64,000 bases of DNA, taken from the NCBI RefSeq assembly GCF_016518545.1, contig NZ_JACVTO010000016.1, positions 1 through 64,000 of the forward strand, in the 5' to 3' direction. Position numbers and translations under genes: made by a program. Shown piece by piece: positions 36,570-48,190 of the stretch. Under the pieces are notes generated by a model. That model was not told where the DNA came from, made no database searches, and saw only the letters and a list, made by a program, of their open reading frames with translations. Every line of letters starts with the position of its first letter. Position 1 is the first letter of the stretch. The stretch is from Pseudomonas sp. S30 (GTDB lineage Bacteria > Pseudomonadota > Gammaproteobacteria > Pseudomonadales > Pseudomonadaceae).

Positions 36570-37901
36570 TCAGCGAGGGGTGGAGCGTCCGGTCATTTCA
36601 CTGGCCATTTCGCTGGCGTAGCTGTCGGTCATGCCTGCGATGAAATCGATCATGCGCAAGTAGGCGTTGTACAGCGAACCGTGAGGGTCGGGCGCGGAGT
36701 TGCCGATCAGGTCCAGGACCCGCCGACTCTTGAACGAGGGAGTGCGTCCGCCGTGCTGTTCCAGGGCGGCCTCGCAGAATGCATTGAGGAGAATTTCCAG
36801 GGTGGTGTAGGCGCCGATTTCATGCAGCGTCTTGCGCTTGTCCTGGAAAATCTTCTTGCGGGCGATTTCCTTTGCCTGCACCACACAGCGCTTGGCGGGG
36901 CCGTGCATGTGTTCTACCAGATCGCCACTGAGGGTCCCGGTGAGCAGGGCAGGCTGCTGCTCGACGAAAGCCTGGGCCGCGGCATTGGTGAGGTGTTCTA
37001 TCGCCTTGCCGCGAAGGATCGCCAGTTTGCGCCGGCGCGAATCGGCTGGCCCCAGTTGGCGATAGGTCTCCGGCAGGTCGTCGCCGACTAGATCCAGCAG
37101 CAGCGCCTCGACCTCCGGATAGCCGAGCAGCTCCATTTCCACGCCGTCTTCCAGGTCGATCAGGGCGTAGCAGATGTCATCCGCGGCTTCCATCAGGTAC
37201 ACCAGAGGGTGACGTGCCCAGCGTTGTTCCTCGAGTTGCGGCAGGCCCAGTTTGCGGGTGATCTGCTGCAACAGGGGCAGCTCGCTCTGGTAGCAGCCGA
37301 ACTTGTGTTTCTTGTAGCCCAGCGCATCGGCATGACGCGCGCTCCAGGGGTACTTCAGGTACGTGCCCAAGGTGGCGTAGGTCAGTCGCGTGCCGCCATC
37401 GAACTGGTGGTACTCCAACTGGGTCAGTACACGGAATCCCTGGGCATTACCTTCGAAGTTGAGAAAATCGGCCCGCTGGTCGTCGCTCATGTCGTCCAGC
37501 CAGCCGCGGCCGGCGGCCTGCTGGAACCAGTGGCGGATGGCATCTTCGCCGGAGTGGCCAAAGGGCGGATTGCCGATGTCGTGAGCGAGACACGCCGACT
37601 GCACGATCATGCCCAGGTCGCTGGGATCGCACCATCGCGGGAGCGCGTCGCGCAGGGTCTGGCCGACACGCATGGCCAGGGAACGCCCCACGCAGCTGAC
37701 TTCCAGCGAATGGGTCAGGCGGGTATGGATGTGATCGTTGCTGGTGACCGGATGAACCTGCGTCTTGCGTCCCAGTCGGCGAAATGCGCCCGAGAAGATG
37801 ATGCGGTCGTGGTCTTTGTGGAACGGGCTGCGCCCGAGTTCCTCGGGGCTCGATAGCGTCTTGCCGAGGCGTTCGCGGTTGAGCAGGGTGTGCCAGTCCA
37901 A
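36570..37901 (-). CDS. dgt: Deoxyguanosinetriphosphate triphosphohydrolase-like protein
   Basis: A 443-residue cytoplasmic HD-domain enzyme that cuts dGTP to deoxyguanosine and triphosphate. Metal ligands are His64 (T-R-L-T-H-S-L-E-V), His107-Asp108 (C-L-A-H-D-I-G-N-P-P-F-G-H) and a later Asp in E-A-A-D-D-I-C-Y-A-L-I-D. The TTG at 37901 (M-D-W-H-T-L-L) is chosen: GGAG sits 8 bases upstream and the length equals that of P. aeruginosa Dgt; a longer frame adds His/Gly-rich residues of no known meaning. The 8-bp hairpin at 36506-36531 lies just after the stop. Confidence 0.9.
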   Translation of the reverse strand: MDWHTLLNRERLGKTLSSPEELGRSPFHKDHDRIIFSGAFRRLGRKTQVHPVTSNDHIHTRLTHSLEVSCVGRSLAMRVGQTLRDALPRWCDPSDLGMIVQSACLAHDIGNPPFGHSGEDAIRHWFQQAAGRGWLDDMSDDQRADFLNFEGNAQGFRVLTQLEYHQFDGGTRLTYATLGTYLKYPWSARHADALGYKKHKFGCYQSELPLLQQITRKLGLPQLEEQRWARHPLVYLMEAADDICYALIDLEDGVEMELLGYPEVEALLLDLVGDDLPETYRQLGPADSRRRKLAILRGKAIEHLTNAAAQAFVEQQPALLTGTLSGDLVEHMHGPAKRCVVQAKEIARKKIFQDKRKTLHEIGAYTTLEILLNAFCEAALEQHGGRTPSFKSRRVLDLIGNSAPDPHGSLYNAYLRMIDFIAGMTDSYASEMASEMTGRSTPR

Positions 37902-37976
37902 GGCGTGGTCTCCGTCATGGTGTGGCCATAGCTTCCCGTGTCGCAAGCGCCCGCGCAAGCGGCGGGCGCTGCTGGA

Positions 37977-38306
37977 TCAGCCTCGACGGCCGTTCTTCAG
38001 GTACAGGCGTACCAGCGGAGCCAGGCTGCCACCCAGGCGCACCAGGCGGCCGAGGTTGCCGCTGCGCACGCCCTTGCCGGTGAGAAAGCCCAGTGCCACC
38101 ACGGCGCCGATACCCCACAGGGGCGCATGCTTGATCCCCAGGCCGTCCTGGACCGAGGCGCCCATGCCCCGCAGGCGGCGCACAGGTTCGAGCAACTGGC
38201 CAGATTCGTGGCGGATTTCCTGACGATGCATTTCCATGCGCAGGCGCAGCAGCGCCTTGCGCAGTTCCCGAGGATTACGGCTGACAGGCAATTCAGGCAG
38301 GCTCAT
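37977..38306 (-). CDS. Conserved membrane-associated protein of unknown function
   Basis: A 109-residue basic protein with one hydrophobic segment (G-I-G-A-V-V-A-L-G-F-L) near residue 70. The N-terminal half is an Arg/Glu-rich helix (R-E-L-R-K-A-L-L-R-L-R-M-E-M-H-R-Q-E). It overlaps the preceding gene by ATGA (38303-38306) and forms a three-gene set with a YqjE-like holin and a YqjD-like protein, as in E. coli yqjD-yqjE-yqjK. Its position corresponds to YqjK, although sequence similarity cannot be judged. Confidence 0.75.
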   Translation of the reverse strand: MSLPELPVSRNPRELRKALLRLRMEMHRQEIRHESGQLLEPVRRLRGMGASVQDGLGIKHAPLWGIGAVVALGFLTGKGVRSGNLGRLVRLGGSLAPLVRLYLKNGRRG

Positions 38307-38677
38307 GGCAACAGGCGCTCCCGGTCTTTGGCAAGTTCTTCGAGGGTGCTGTGGAACGGCGAGGACTCGTCGAATACCGCCGCTTTCAGGCGCACACCGC
38401 AGAACACGGCAGCCAGACCATAAAACACGCACAGGCCGATGATGCCCGCCAACCGGTAGCTGTCCCACAACAGCACCAGCAGCAGGCCCGACAGCGCCGT
38501 CAGCAGCAGCAGTGCGAACACCAGTGCCAGGCCTGCGAACAGCAACAGCCTCAAGGTGCGGCCTTTCTGCTCCTGCAGTTCGATGCCGAACAGTTCGATA
38601 TGGCTGTGCAACAGGCCCAGCACCGCGGCCCCAAGGCGTTTGCCGGTAGCGCCCGTGCCGATGGCGTCGTTGTCCAT
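38303..38677 (-). CDS. Phage-holin-superfamily/YqjE-like membrane protein
   Basis: A 124-residue protein with two long hydrophobic segments (L-L-L-F-A-G-L-A-L-V-F-A-L-L-L-L and I-I-G-L-C-V-F-Y-G-L-A-A-V-F), typical of the holin superfamily III group (DUF1469) that includes YqjE. It is between the DUF883 protein and the basic protein in one transcription unit. Despite the superfamily name this is not a phage gene. Such proteins are associated with stationary phase and ribosome/membrane attachment. Confidence 0.85.
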   Translation of the reverse strand: MDNDAIGTGATGKRLGAAVLGLLHSHIELFGIELQEQKGRTLRLLLFAGLALVFALLLLTALSGLLLVLLWDSYRLAGIIGLCVFYGLAAVFCGVRLKAAVFDESSPFHSTLEELAKDRERLLP

Positions 38678-38686
38678 ACGTCCTCC

Positions 38687-39001
38687 TCAGCGGCGGCTGG
38701 CGAGCAGGCCGATGAGTAGCCCGACGCCGGCAGCGATGCCAATGGCCTGCCAGGGATTTTCCTGCACGTACAGCTCGGCACTGCCCAGGGCCGCCTCGCC
38801 GCGCTCGCGTACCGACTCCTGGGTCTCCTGCAGGCTTTCCCGGGCTTGCAGCAGGCGGTCGTGGATCTGCGCGCGCAATTCATCGGCCTGATCGCCGGCG
38901 AGGTTTGCGGTATCGGCAAGCAGCCGCTCGGTGTCGCGCACCAGCGCCTGGAAGTCAGCCATCAGGATCTCTTGCGCATTCTTTGCGGATTTGCTGGCCA
39001 T
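38687..39001 (-). CDS. DUF883 family protein (YqjD/ElaB-like, membrane-anchored)
   Basis: A 104-residue protein: a long charged coiled-coil helix (residues ~5-75; E-I-L-M-A-D-F-Q-A-L-V-R-D-T-E-R-L-L), then the C-terminal DUF883 membrane anchor (N-P-W-Q-A-I-G-I-A-A-G-V-G-L-L-I-G-L-L) and short R-R end. YqjD binds ribosomes and attaches them to the inner membrane in stationary phase. ATG 39001 follows GGGAGAGG; the longer frame is not protein-like. First gene of the three-gene operon. Confidence 0.88.
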   Translation of the reverse strand: MASKSAKNAQEILMADFQALVRDTERLLADTANLAGDQADELRAQIHDRLLQARESLQETQESVRERGEAALGSAELYVQENPWQAIGIAAGVGLLIGLLASRR

Positions 39002-39176
39002 GGGCCTCTCCCTGTCGATGTATGTGGGTCTTTCGAGTGATGAGTGTGGCGGAAGGTTCAGCCGTTGTCGTCCAATGTGTGCAACGCCGAATGACAATTG
39101 GGCGGGGCCTGGTGAGTGCACGTGATGCCCATGATGCCTAGAATGGCGGGGTCCTTGAAGGGATGAGGAATCCGTG

Positions 39177-39413
39177 ATGCTGCCAGAGTGCCAGTTGTAC
39201 GGCACCTTAGGGTGCCACCTGTGTGAAGTGGCCGAGGCGCTGCTGATGCCGTTGGTCGAACATGGACTGTGGGTCGAACTGGTGGACGTCGCCGACGACC
39301 AGAGCCTGTTCGAGCGCTATGGGCTGATCATCCCGGTGCTGCGGCGTTGTGACGACGGTAGCGAACTGCCCTGGCCGTTCGATCAGGAGCAGGTCGTCGC
39401 CTTTCTGCAATGA
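39177..39413 (+). CDS. Glutaredoxin-family protein (DUF836)
   Basis: A 78-residue thioredoxin-fold protein with the redox motif Cys13-His-Leu-Cys16 (Y-G-T-L-G-C-H-L-C-E-V-A), a Val-Asp-Val strand, a cis-Pro segment (I-I-P-V-L-R-R) and W-P-F-D. These small proteins probably reduce disulfides or glutathione adducts. GAGGAA lies six bases from ATG 39177; the GTG three bases earlier is unlikely. Confidence 0.85.
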   Translation: MLPECQLYGTLGCHLCEVAEALLMPLVEHGLWVELVDVADDQSLFERYGLIIPVLRRCDDGSELPWPFDQEQVVAFLQ

Positions 39414-39499
39414 GCCCAGTGCCAGGTCAGGCGTACCGTCCGTCGACATGACCGCTCGCAGCCTGTGGAGAATTGACGGGGCAAGGCCAGCTTCGTATG

Positions 39500-39515
39500 C
39501 TGTATAAAGATACAG
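39500..39515. promoter_or_regulatory. LexA (SOS) box
   Basis: CTGTATAAAGATACAG fits the CTG-N10-CAG rule exactly, with the arms CTGTAT and ATACAG fully symmetric. It is 16 bases before the ATG of the next gene, so it would block transcription until DNA damage. Pseudomonas LexA uses the same box as E. coli. Confidence 0.85.
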
Positions 39516-39531
39516 TACCCAGAGTCAGGTC

Positions 39532-39840
39532 ATGCACAACGTCGGGCAATTGAAGTACAGCGTCAACCGCATGTCGCCGGAATCGGTTTGCGAGGCCGTG
39601 CTCGAACTGCGCATGGAGGGCCTGGTGACCGATGACCGCACGCCATTCGGCAAGGTGCATTTCAACACCTGCTTCGCCGAAATCGAAGCGCTGTTCCAGC
39701 GTGCGGGCTTTCACCGCCCGCTGGATGTCGTCGGCTACGAGGGCATGGCGTACGCACTGTACGATGCCGGGCGCTGGGAAGCCGTCCAGGTGTTGCGTTG
39801 GCTGAAGGCGCGGTGCGAGGTGGCTCACGAAGCTGGTTGA
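39532..39840 (+). CDS. Small conserved protein under an SOS box
   Basis: A 102-residue cytoplasmic protein of unknown function. Features: L-S-type helix M-S-P-E-S-V-C-E-A-V-L-E-L-R, P-F-G-K-V-H-F-N-T-C, and a C-terminal V-L-R-W-L-K-A-R-C. It has no signal peptide or metal motif. The strong LexA box directly before the ATG marks it as DNA-damage inducible. Small SOS genes of unknown function are known in P. aeruginosa (for example PA0922), and this could be one, although that is not shown here. Confidence 0.8.
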   Translation: MHNVGQLKYSVNRMSPESVCEAVLELRMEGLVTDDRTPFGKVHFNTCFAEIEALFQRAGFHRPLDVVGYEGMAYALYDAGRWEAVQVLRWLKARCEVAHEAG

Positions 39841-39889
39841 GCGCATGGGCATTGGCGATAATGCCTGCCCGCCGATAACCGAGCCCGCC

Positions 39890-40774
39890 ATGTCCACCCC
39901 GTTCGACCCCGCCCTCCAGCAAGCCAGTACCGTCTGCCTGCCGCCAGGCCACTGGCCTACCGTGCTCGATTGCCTGTGCGATCACTTCAAGGGTATCACC
40001 CGTGACCAGTGGCTCGACCGCTTCGCTCGGGGTCGTGTGCTCGATGCCGATGGTCGACCGGTCGCCGCCGATCTGCCCTACCGGCGCGGTCTGCGCCTGC
40101 ATTACTTCCGCGAGGTCGCCAATGAACAGCCCATCCCGTTCGAGGAAACGCTGCTGTACTGCGACGACCACCTGGTGGTGGCCGACAAGCCGCACTTTTT
40201 GCCGGTGACGCCGACGGGCGAATACGTCGAGCACACGCTGCTCAGGCGCCTGATTCGCCGTCTGGACAATCCGCATCTGGTGCCGCTGCATCGGATCGAT
40301 CGGCACACCGCCGGCCTGGTGCTGTTCTCGTGCAATCCGCAGTCGCGCAGTGCCTACCAGCAGCTATTTCCGCAACGGCGCATCGACAAACGTTATCAGG
40401 CGATCGCCGCCGCCTTGCCGGGGCTCAGCTTTCCACGGGTGCACCGCAGTCGGCTGGTCCATGGCGAACCGTTCTTTCGCATGCAGGAAGTCGAAGGTGC
40501 GCCCAACACCGAGACCCTGGCCGAGGTGCTGGAGTGCAACGGCCAGTGGTGGCGTTATGGCTTGTCGCCGGTGACCGGCAAGACTCATCAGTTGCGGGTG
40601 CACATGGCCGCGTTAGGGGCGGCGATTCGCAATGACCCTTTCTATCCGCATCTGCTGGACGCCCCGGACGACTACCAACGGCCGCTGCAGCTGCTCGCCC
40701 ACAGCCTGCGCTTCGACGACCCGCTGACCGGCCAGGCGCGCTATTTCGAAAGTGGCTTGAGCCTGGCTGGTTGA
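39890..40774 (+). CDS. RluA-family RNA pseudouridine synthase
   Basis: A 294-residue enzyme that isomerises uridine to pseudouridine in rRNA or tRNA. The catalytic-Asp motif is H-R-I-D-R-H-T-A-G-L-V-L (Asp at about residue 126); other marks are V-V-A-D-K-P-H-F-L, R-I-D-K-R-Y-Q-A, and T-G-K-T-H-Q-L-R-V-H-M. A short S4-like N-terminus (R-F-A-R-G-R-V-L-D-A-D-G) precedes the catalytic part. The target base cannot be read from sequence. ATG 39890 starts the domain. Confidence 0.9.
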   Translation: MSTPFDPALQQASTVCLPPGHWPTVLDCLCDHFKGITRDQWLDRFARGRVLDADGRPVAADLPYRRGLRLHYFREVANEQPIPFEETLLYCDDHLVVADKPHFLPVTPTGEYVEHTLLRRLIRRLDNPHLVPLHRIDRHTAGLVLFSCNPQSRSAYQQLFPQRRIDKRYQAIAAALPGLSFPRVHRSRLVHGEPFFRMQEVEGAPNTETLAEVLECNGQWWRYGLSPVTGKTHQLRVHMAALGAAIRNDPFYPHLLDAPDDYQRPLQLLAHSLRFDDPLTGQARYFESGLSLAG

Positions 40775-40781
40775 CCACCTG

Positions 40782-40812
40782 CGCGCCGCGCGCCCTGCAG
40801 GCCCGCGGCGCG
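40782..40812. terminator. GC-rich hairpin between convergent rluA-like gene and aer
   Basis: CGCGCCGCG (40782-40790) pairs perfectly with CGCGGCGCG (40804-40812) across a 13-base loop, between the stops of two converging genes. No T-run; most likely a transcript-end structure. Confidence 0.5.
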
Positions 40813-40819
40813 GGACGGT

Positions 40820-42385
40820 TCAGCGGTTGAATCGCTCCACCAGGGAATACTGAGTGCCGGCCGTGCTGTTGAGCTCTTCGCTCAGCAGTGCAGAGTGCTG
40901 GGCCTGTTCGGCGGTCTGGTCGGCGAGGTCGGCGATGGTGCTGATGTTGCGGCTGATCTCCTCGGCCACTGCCGATTGCTCTTCGGTGGCAGCGGCGATC
41001 TGCGTGGCCATGTCGGTGATGTTGGCCACCGCCTCGCTGATGCCCACCAGCGCCTGGTCGGCCTGCAAGACCCGCTCGACCCCTTCTTCAGCCTGACGAT
41101 GACCGCTTTCCATGGTCTGTACGGCATTGCTGGCGGTGTGCTGCAGCTTGGCGATCAGGCCGTGGATCTGTCCAGTGGACTCGGCGGTGCGTTGCGCCAA
41201 TTGGCGCACTTCATCGGCCACTACGGCAAAGCCTCGGCCCATTTCGCCCGCGCGCGCCGCTTCGATCGCGGCGTTGAGCGCCAGCAGGTTGGTCTGGTCG
41301 GCGATGCCCTTGATGACGTCGACCACGCCGCCGATTTCGTCGCTGTCCTTGGCCAGCTGGGTCACGGTCTGGCCAGTTTCACCTACCGCGATGGACAGGC
41401 GCTGGATCGCTTCGCGGGTTTCGCCGGCAATCTGCCTGCCCTCGCTGGTCAGCCGGTTGGCCTGCTGGGTGGCATCGGCTGTGCGCTGCACGTGGGTGGC
41501 CACTTCCTGGGTAGTCGCGGCCATCTGGTTGACGGCGGCGGCCACCTGTTCGGTCTCCACGCGCTGGCGCTCCAGGCCCGAGGAGCTCTTGTGGGCCAGT
41601 TCATCGGATTGGCGCGCCTGGTCGCTGAGGTGCTCGGCGCTGTCCTGCAGCCGGGTCAGGCAGGTCTTCAGGCGTGATTCCTGGCTGAGCATGGCCATTT
41701 CCAGGCGTGCCTGTACGCCGCGGCTGTCGGTGTACATCTGCGCGATGAGGGGGTCGGAGGTGGTTTGCTCGGCCAGGCGTAGCAGGCGTTTGAGCCCGCG
41801 CTGCTGCCAGGTCAGGCCGAGCAGGCCCAGTGGCACGGAAACGGCTGCCGCCAGGGCGAAGCCCCAGGAATGGCCGAACCAGTTGCCGATCAGGAAGCCC
41901 ACCTGGCTGATGAGGATGAACGGCACCCAGTCCTGCAGCACCGGAAGCCATTTGTCGCGCCGCGGCACGGCTGGCTTGCCCTGGTTGATGCGCTGGTAGA
42001 GCGCTTCGGCGCGCCGGATCTGCTCTGCACTGGGCTTGACGCGGACCGACTCGAAGCCGACCACCTGATCGTTGTCGAAAATCGGCGTGACGTAGGCATT
42101 GACCCAGTAGTGATCGCCGGATTTGCAGCGATTCTTGACGATGCCCATCCAGGGCTGGCCCTGCTTGAGCGTCTGCCACATGTGGGCGAACACGGCCGCT
42201 GGCACGTCGGGGTGGCGCACCAGATTGTGCGGCGCGCCCATCAGCTCCTCTCGCGAGAATCCGCTGATTTCGATGAAGGCGTCGTTACAGTAGGTGATGA
42301 CGCCCTTGGCGTTGGTGGTGGAAATCAACCGCTGCTGTGCAGGGAAAGTCCGTTCTCTCTGTGTAATCGGTTGGTTGTTGCGCAT
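40820..42385 (-). CDS. aer: Aerotaxis receptor Aer (PAS-domain chemoreceptor)
   Basis: A 521-residue methyl-accepting-type receptor. The N-terminal PAS domain (about 10-120; S-T-T-N-A-K-G-V-I-T-Y-C-N-D-A-F and W-M-G-I-V-K-N-R-C-K-S-G-D-H-Y-W) binds FAD and senses redox. A short membrane anchor (about 155-195) follows, then the signalling domain with the tip E-A-A-R-A-G-E-M-G-R-G-F-A-V-V-A-D-E-V-R. The start M-R-N-N-Q-P-I-T-Q-R-E-R-T-F-P and adjacent acnA are as in P. aeruginosa PA1561-PA1562. The frame has a slightly longer start at 42412. Confidence 0.93.
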   Translation of the reverse strand: MRNNQPITQRERTFPAQQRLISTTNAKGVITYCNDAFIEISGFSREELMGAPHNLVRHPDVPAAVFAHMWQTLKQGQPWMGIVKNRCKSGDHYWVNAYVTPIFDNDQVVGFESVRVKPSAEQIRRAEALYQRINQGKPAVPRRDKWLPVLQDWVPFILISQVGFLIGNWFGHSWGFALAAAVSVPLGLLGLTWQQRGLKRLLRLAEQTTSDPLIAQMYTDSRGVQARLEMAMLSQESRLKTCLTRLQDSAEHLSDQARQSDELAHKSSSGLERQRVETEQVAAAVNQMAATTQEVATHVQRTADATQQANRLTSEGRQIAGETREAIQRLSIAVGETGQTVTQLAKDSDEIGGVVDVIKGIADQTNLLALNAAIEAARAGEMGRGFAVVADEVRQLAQRTAESTGQIHGLIAKLQHTASNAVQTMESGHRQAEEGVERVLQADQALVGISEAVANITDMATQIAAATEEQSAVAEEISRNISTIADLADQTAEQAQHSALLSEELNSTAGTQYSLVERFNR

Positions 42386-42645
42386 GGCGTGCTCGACTGG
42401 CGTGGCTTTCATCCAGTATCGGCAGGTCAGGGAATTTGTTGAGTCGATATTTGTCTGGCTTGACGTGGCGCAATCAGGAAGCAGTACGAATCAGCTAGTG
42501 AGATGCGGTCGATAGCGCATCTTGAACGATTTTTTGCAGTTTTTTGACGTATTTGTTGGCATATGACGATGTATTGTTCGCGCCGCCACGGGTGCATGAG
42601 AGGGCAGGCCGGTCAGGCCAGCCCCCTCATAGGCTCATCGATGCG

Positions 42646-45387
<2,742 letters not shown>

Positions 45388-45601
45388 TGCCAACTCCTTC
45401 TGCGCCGGTGTCCGGCAGTCGTCGATGCCGGTATCACCGCTCTGTATCGGCCCGCACGGCACGGGCCTGGCTGATCGATCGGGACAGCCCGCGTTGGCAA
45501 GGCTGACCCAGTTCTGGACCTGTAGGGCATGTCGCAGGTTCCGAACTTCCTTTATCATTCGCCGCCCTGGCACTGTCTGTGCCAGTGATGTGGAGTGAGA
45601 G

Positions 45602-46672
45602 ATGAATACGCTGTTCATGCACTGCCGGCCCGGCTTCGAGGGCGAGGTCTGCGCCGAGCTCAGCGAGCACGCTGCGCAACTGGGCATTGCCGGCTATGCC
45701 AAGGGCAAGGCGCATGGCGCCTGCGCCGAGTTCGTCTGCCTGGAAGAAGGCGGTGCCGAGCGACTGATGCGTGAGCGCCGCTTCGAGCGGCTGATCTTCC
45801 CGCGGCAATGGGCCCGGGGCCAATACCTGGAGCTGCCGGAAACCGACCGCATCAGCGTGTTGCTCGACCATCTGGCGGCGCTGCCGGTCTGCGGCAGCCT
45901 ATGGCTGGAGGTGCTCGACAGCAACGAGGGCAAGGCCCTCTCGACTTTCTGCCGCAAGTTCGAAGGGCCGCTGCGCAAGGCTCTAGAAAAGGCCGGTCGA
46001 CTGGTCGACGACGCCGCCGCGCCGCGCCTGCTGCTGACCTTCACCAGTGGCCGGCAGGTGTTCGTCGGCCTGGCCGAGGCGGACAACTCGGCGCTGTGGC
46101 CGATGGGTATCCCGCGCCTGAAATTCCCGCGCGAGGCACCGAGCCGTTCGACCCTCAAGCTCGAGGAAGCCTGGCACCAGTTCATCGCTCGCGAGCACTG
46201 GCCACAGCGGCTGAGCGACGACATGACCGGTGTCGACCTCGGCGCGTCGCCGGGTGGCTGGACCTATCAGCTGGTCAAGCGCGGCATGCTGGTCACCGCC
46301 ATCGACAACGGCCCCATGGCCGAGAGCCTGATGGACACCGGCCTGGTGCAGCACCTGATGGCCGATGGCTTCACCTGGAAACCGCGGCAGACGGTGGACT
46401 GGATGGTCTGCGACATCGTCGAGAAGCCCGCCCGCACTGCCTCGTTGATCGAAACCTGGCTAGGCGAGGGGTTGTGTCGCGAGGCCGTGGTCAACCTCAA
46501 GCTGCCGATGAAGCAGCGCTATGCCGAGGTACGCAAGTTGCTGGACCGCATGGACGCCACCTTCAAGGCCCGCAAGGTCAAGGTGTCGATCGCCTGCAAG
46601 CAGCTGTACCACGACCGCGAGGAAGTGACCTGCCACCTGCGCCGGCTCGACCTCAAGCCGCGCCGAGCCTGA
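45602..46672 (+). CDS. rlmM: 23S rRNA (cytidine-2'-O)-methyltransferase RlmM
   Basis: A 356-residue enzyme that methylates C2498 of 23S rRNA. The N-terminal THUMP-like part (M-N-T-L-F-M-H-C-R-P-G-F-E) is followed by the SAM motif V-D-L-G-A-S-P-G-G-W-T-Y-Q-L (about residues 210-223) and the catalytic D-W-M-V-C-D-I-V and N-L-K-L-P-M-K-Q-R blocks. Divergent from acnA. Confidence 0.95.
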   Translation: MNTLFMHCRPGFEGEVCAELSEHAAQLGIAGYAKGKAHGACAEFVCLEEGGAERLMRERRFERLIFPRQWARGQYLELPETDRISVLLDHLAALPVCGSLWLEVLDSNEGKALSTFCRKFEGPLRKALEKAGRLVDDAAAPRLLLTFTSGRQVFVGLAEADNSALWPMGIPRLKFPREAPSRSTLKLEEAWHQFIAREHWPQRLSDDMTGVDLGASPGGWTYQLVKRGMLVTAIDNGPMAESLMDTGLVQHLMADGFTWKPRQTVDWMVCDIVEKPARTASLIETWLGEGLCREAVVNLKLPMKQRYAEVRKLLDRMDATFKARKVKVSIACKQLYHDREEVTCHLRRLDLKPRRA

Positions 46673-46705
46673 TCGGCGCCACACCCCATTTGCGCGGAGC
46701 ACGCC

Positions 46706-46948
46706 ATGTCCGACCTGACCCCAGACGCTACCCTAGACGCCACCGGCCTGAACTGTCCGGAACCGGTGATGATGCTGCACCAGCACGTACGCAACCTGGC
46801 CGCCGGCGGCCTGCTCAAGGTCATCGCCACCGATCCCTCGACCCGCCGGGACATTCCCAAGTTCTGCACCTTCCTGGGGCATGAACTGGTGCAGCAGCAG
46901 GAGCAAGCGGGCACCTTTCTCTACTGGATCCGCAAGAAGGCCGACTGA
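46706..46948 (+). CDS. tusA: Sulfurtransferase TusA
   Basis: An 80-residue protein that carries persulfide sulfur for tRNA 2-thiouridine synthesis. The active Cys17 lies in G-L-N-C-P-E-P-V-M-M-L, and the C-terminal half has the TusA/SirA pattern V-I-A-T-D-P-S-T-R-R-D-I-P-K-F-C. It follows rlmM by 34 bp and is probably cotranscribed. Confidence 0.95.
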   Translation: MSDLTPDATLDATGLNCPEPVMMLHQHVRNLAAGGLLKVIATDPSTRRDIPKFCTFLGHELVQQQEQAGTFLYWIRKKAD

Positions 46949-47008
46949 CCCAGGCTGGATACCCTGCGTCACAGCGCCTACACTGCGCTCCCCCACTGGA
47001 GAGCGCCC

Positions 47009-48151
47009 ATGCTGATCGTAGCCGACGAAAATATCCCGCTGCTCGCTGACTTCTTCGCCGGATTCGGTGAGATCCGCCGCTATCCCGGTCGTGCGATCAA
47101 TGCCGACTGCGTTCGCGACGCCGACGTGTTGCTGGTGCGGTCGGTGACCCGCGTCGACCGGCAGCTGCTGGAGGGCAGTCGGGTGCGCTTCGTCGGCACC
47201 TGCACCATCGGCACCGATCACCTGGACCTCGACTATTTCGCCCAGGCCCATATCCACTGGAGCAGTGCTCCAGGCTGCAACGCCCGCGGCGTGGTGGACT
47301 ATGTGCTGGGCAGCCTGCTGACCCTGGCCGAGCTCGAGGGCGTGGCGCTGGCTGAGCGCGTCTATGGGGTGGTCGGTGCCGGAGAAGTCGGAGGACGTCT
47401 GGTGCGCGTGCTGCGCGGGCTGGGCTGGCAGGTGCTGGTGTGCGATCCGCTGCGTGCGGCGCGCGAGGACGGTGAATTCGTCAGCCTGGACGAAGTGCTG
47501 GCGCGTTGCGATGTGATCAGCCTGCATACGCCGTTGCAGCGTGATGGCGATCATCCGACCTGGCACCTGCTCGGCGCCCCCGAGCTGGCTCGCCTGCGCC
47601 CCGGCGCCTGGTTGATCAACGCCAGTCGTGGTGCGGTGGTGGACAACGCGGCCCTGCGTGAGCTGCTGCTCGCGCGCGACGATGTGCACGCTGTGCTGGA
47701 CGTGTGGGAAGGCGAGCCGCAGGTCGACCTGGCACTGGCCGACCTGTGCACCCTGGCCACCCCGCACATCGCCGGCTACAGCCTGGATGGCAAGCAGCGC
47801 GGCACCGCGCAGATCTATCAGGCTTTGTGCCGCGTACAGGGTGCGGCCGAACAGGTACGGCTGGCCGACCTGCTGCCGCCGCCGCCGTTGCTGCGCATCG
47901 AGCTCGATGCCGAGGCGGACCCTACCTGGGCACTGGCCATGCTGTGCCGTGCGGTGTACGACCCGCGTCGAGACGACGCGGACATGCGCCGCAGTCTCAG
48001 CGAAGATGTCCAGGTACAGCGCGAGGCCTTCGACCTGCTGCGCAAGCGCTATCCCCTGCGGCGCGAAATCGAAGGGCTGGCGGTGCGAGTGCCGGAGGGG
48101 GCGCCACGCCTGGCGCAGGTGGTCAACGCGCTGGGTGCGGTTCTGGCCTGA
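47009..48151 (+). CDS. pdxB: Erythronate-4-phosphate dehydrogenase
   Basis: A 380-residue NAD-dependent enzyme of pyridoxal-5'-phosphate synthesis. Marks are the start V-A-D-E-N-I-P, G-T-C-T-I-G-T-D-H-L-D, the NAD-binding G-V-V-G-A-G-E-V-G-G-R-L, the active-site Arg in I-N-A-S-R-G-A-V-V-D-N and His in T-P-H-I-A-G-Y-S-L-D-G-K. The C-terminal ~100-residue dimer domain distinguishes PdxB from other 2-hydroxyacid dehydrogenases. AGAGCGCC lies before the ATG. Confidence 0.95.
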   Translation: MLIVADENIPLLADFFAGFGEIRRYPGRAINADCVRDADVLLVRSVTRVDRQLLEGSRVRFVGTCTIGTDHLDLDYFAQAHIHWSSAPGCNARGVVDYVLGSLLTLAELEGVALAERVYGVVGAGEVGGRLVRVLRGLGWQVLVCDPLRAAREDGEFVSLDEVLARCDVISLHTPLQRDGDHPTWHLLGAPELARLRPGAWLINASRGAVVDNAALRELLLARDDVHAVLDVWEGEPQVDLALADLCTLATPHIAGYSLDGKQRGTAQIYQALCRVQGAAEQVRLADLLPPPPLLRIELDAEADPTWALAMLCRAVYDPRRDDADMRRSLSEDVQVQREAFDLLRKRYPLRREIEGLAVRVPEGAPRLAQVVNALGAVLA

Positions 48152-48190
48152 CCCCTGTACGGCTTGGGCACGCCTGCCGGTGCCGAGGGT

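Noticed and set aside
38303..38677. Prophage signal from the holin-type domain
   Set aside because: The gene is in the conserved yqjD-yqjE-like operon; no other phage genes are nearby.
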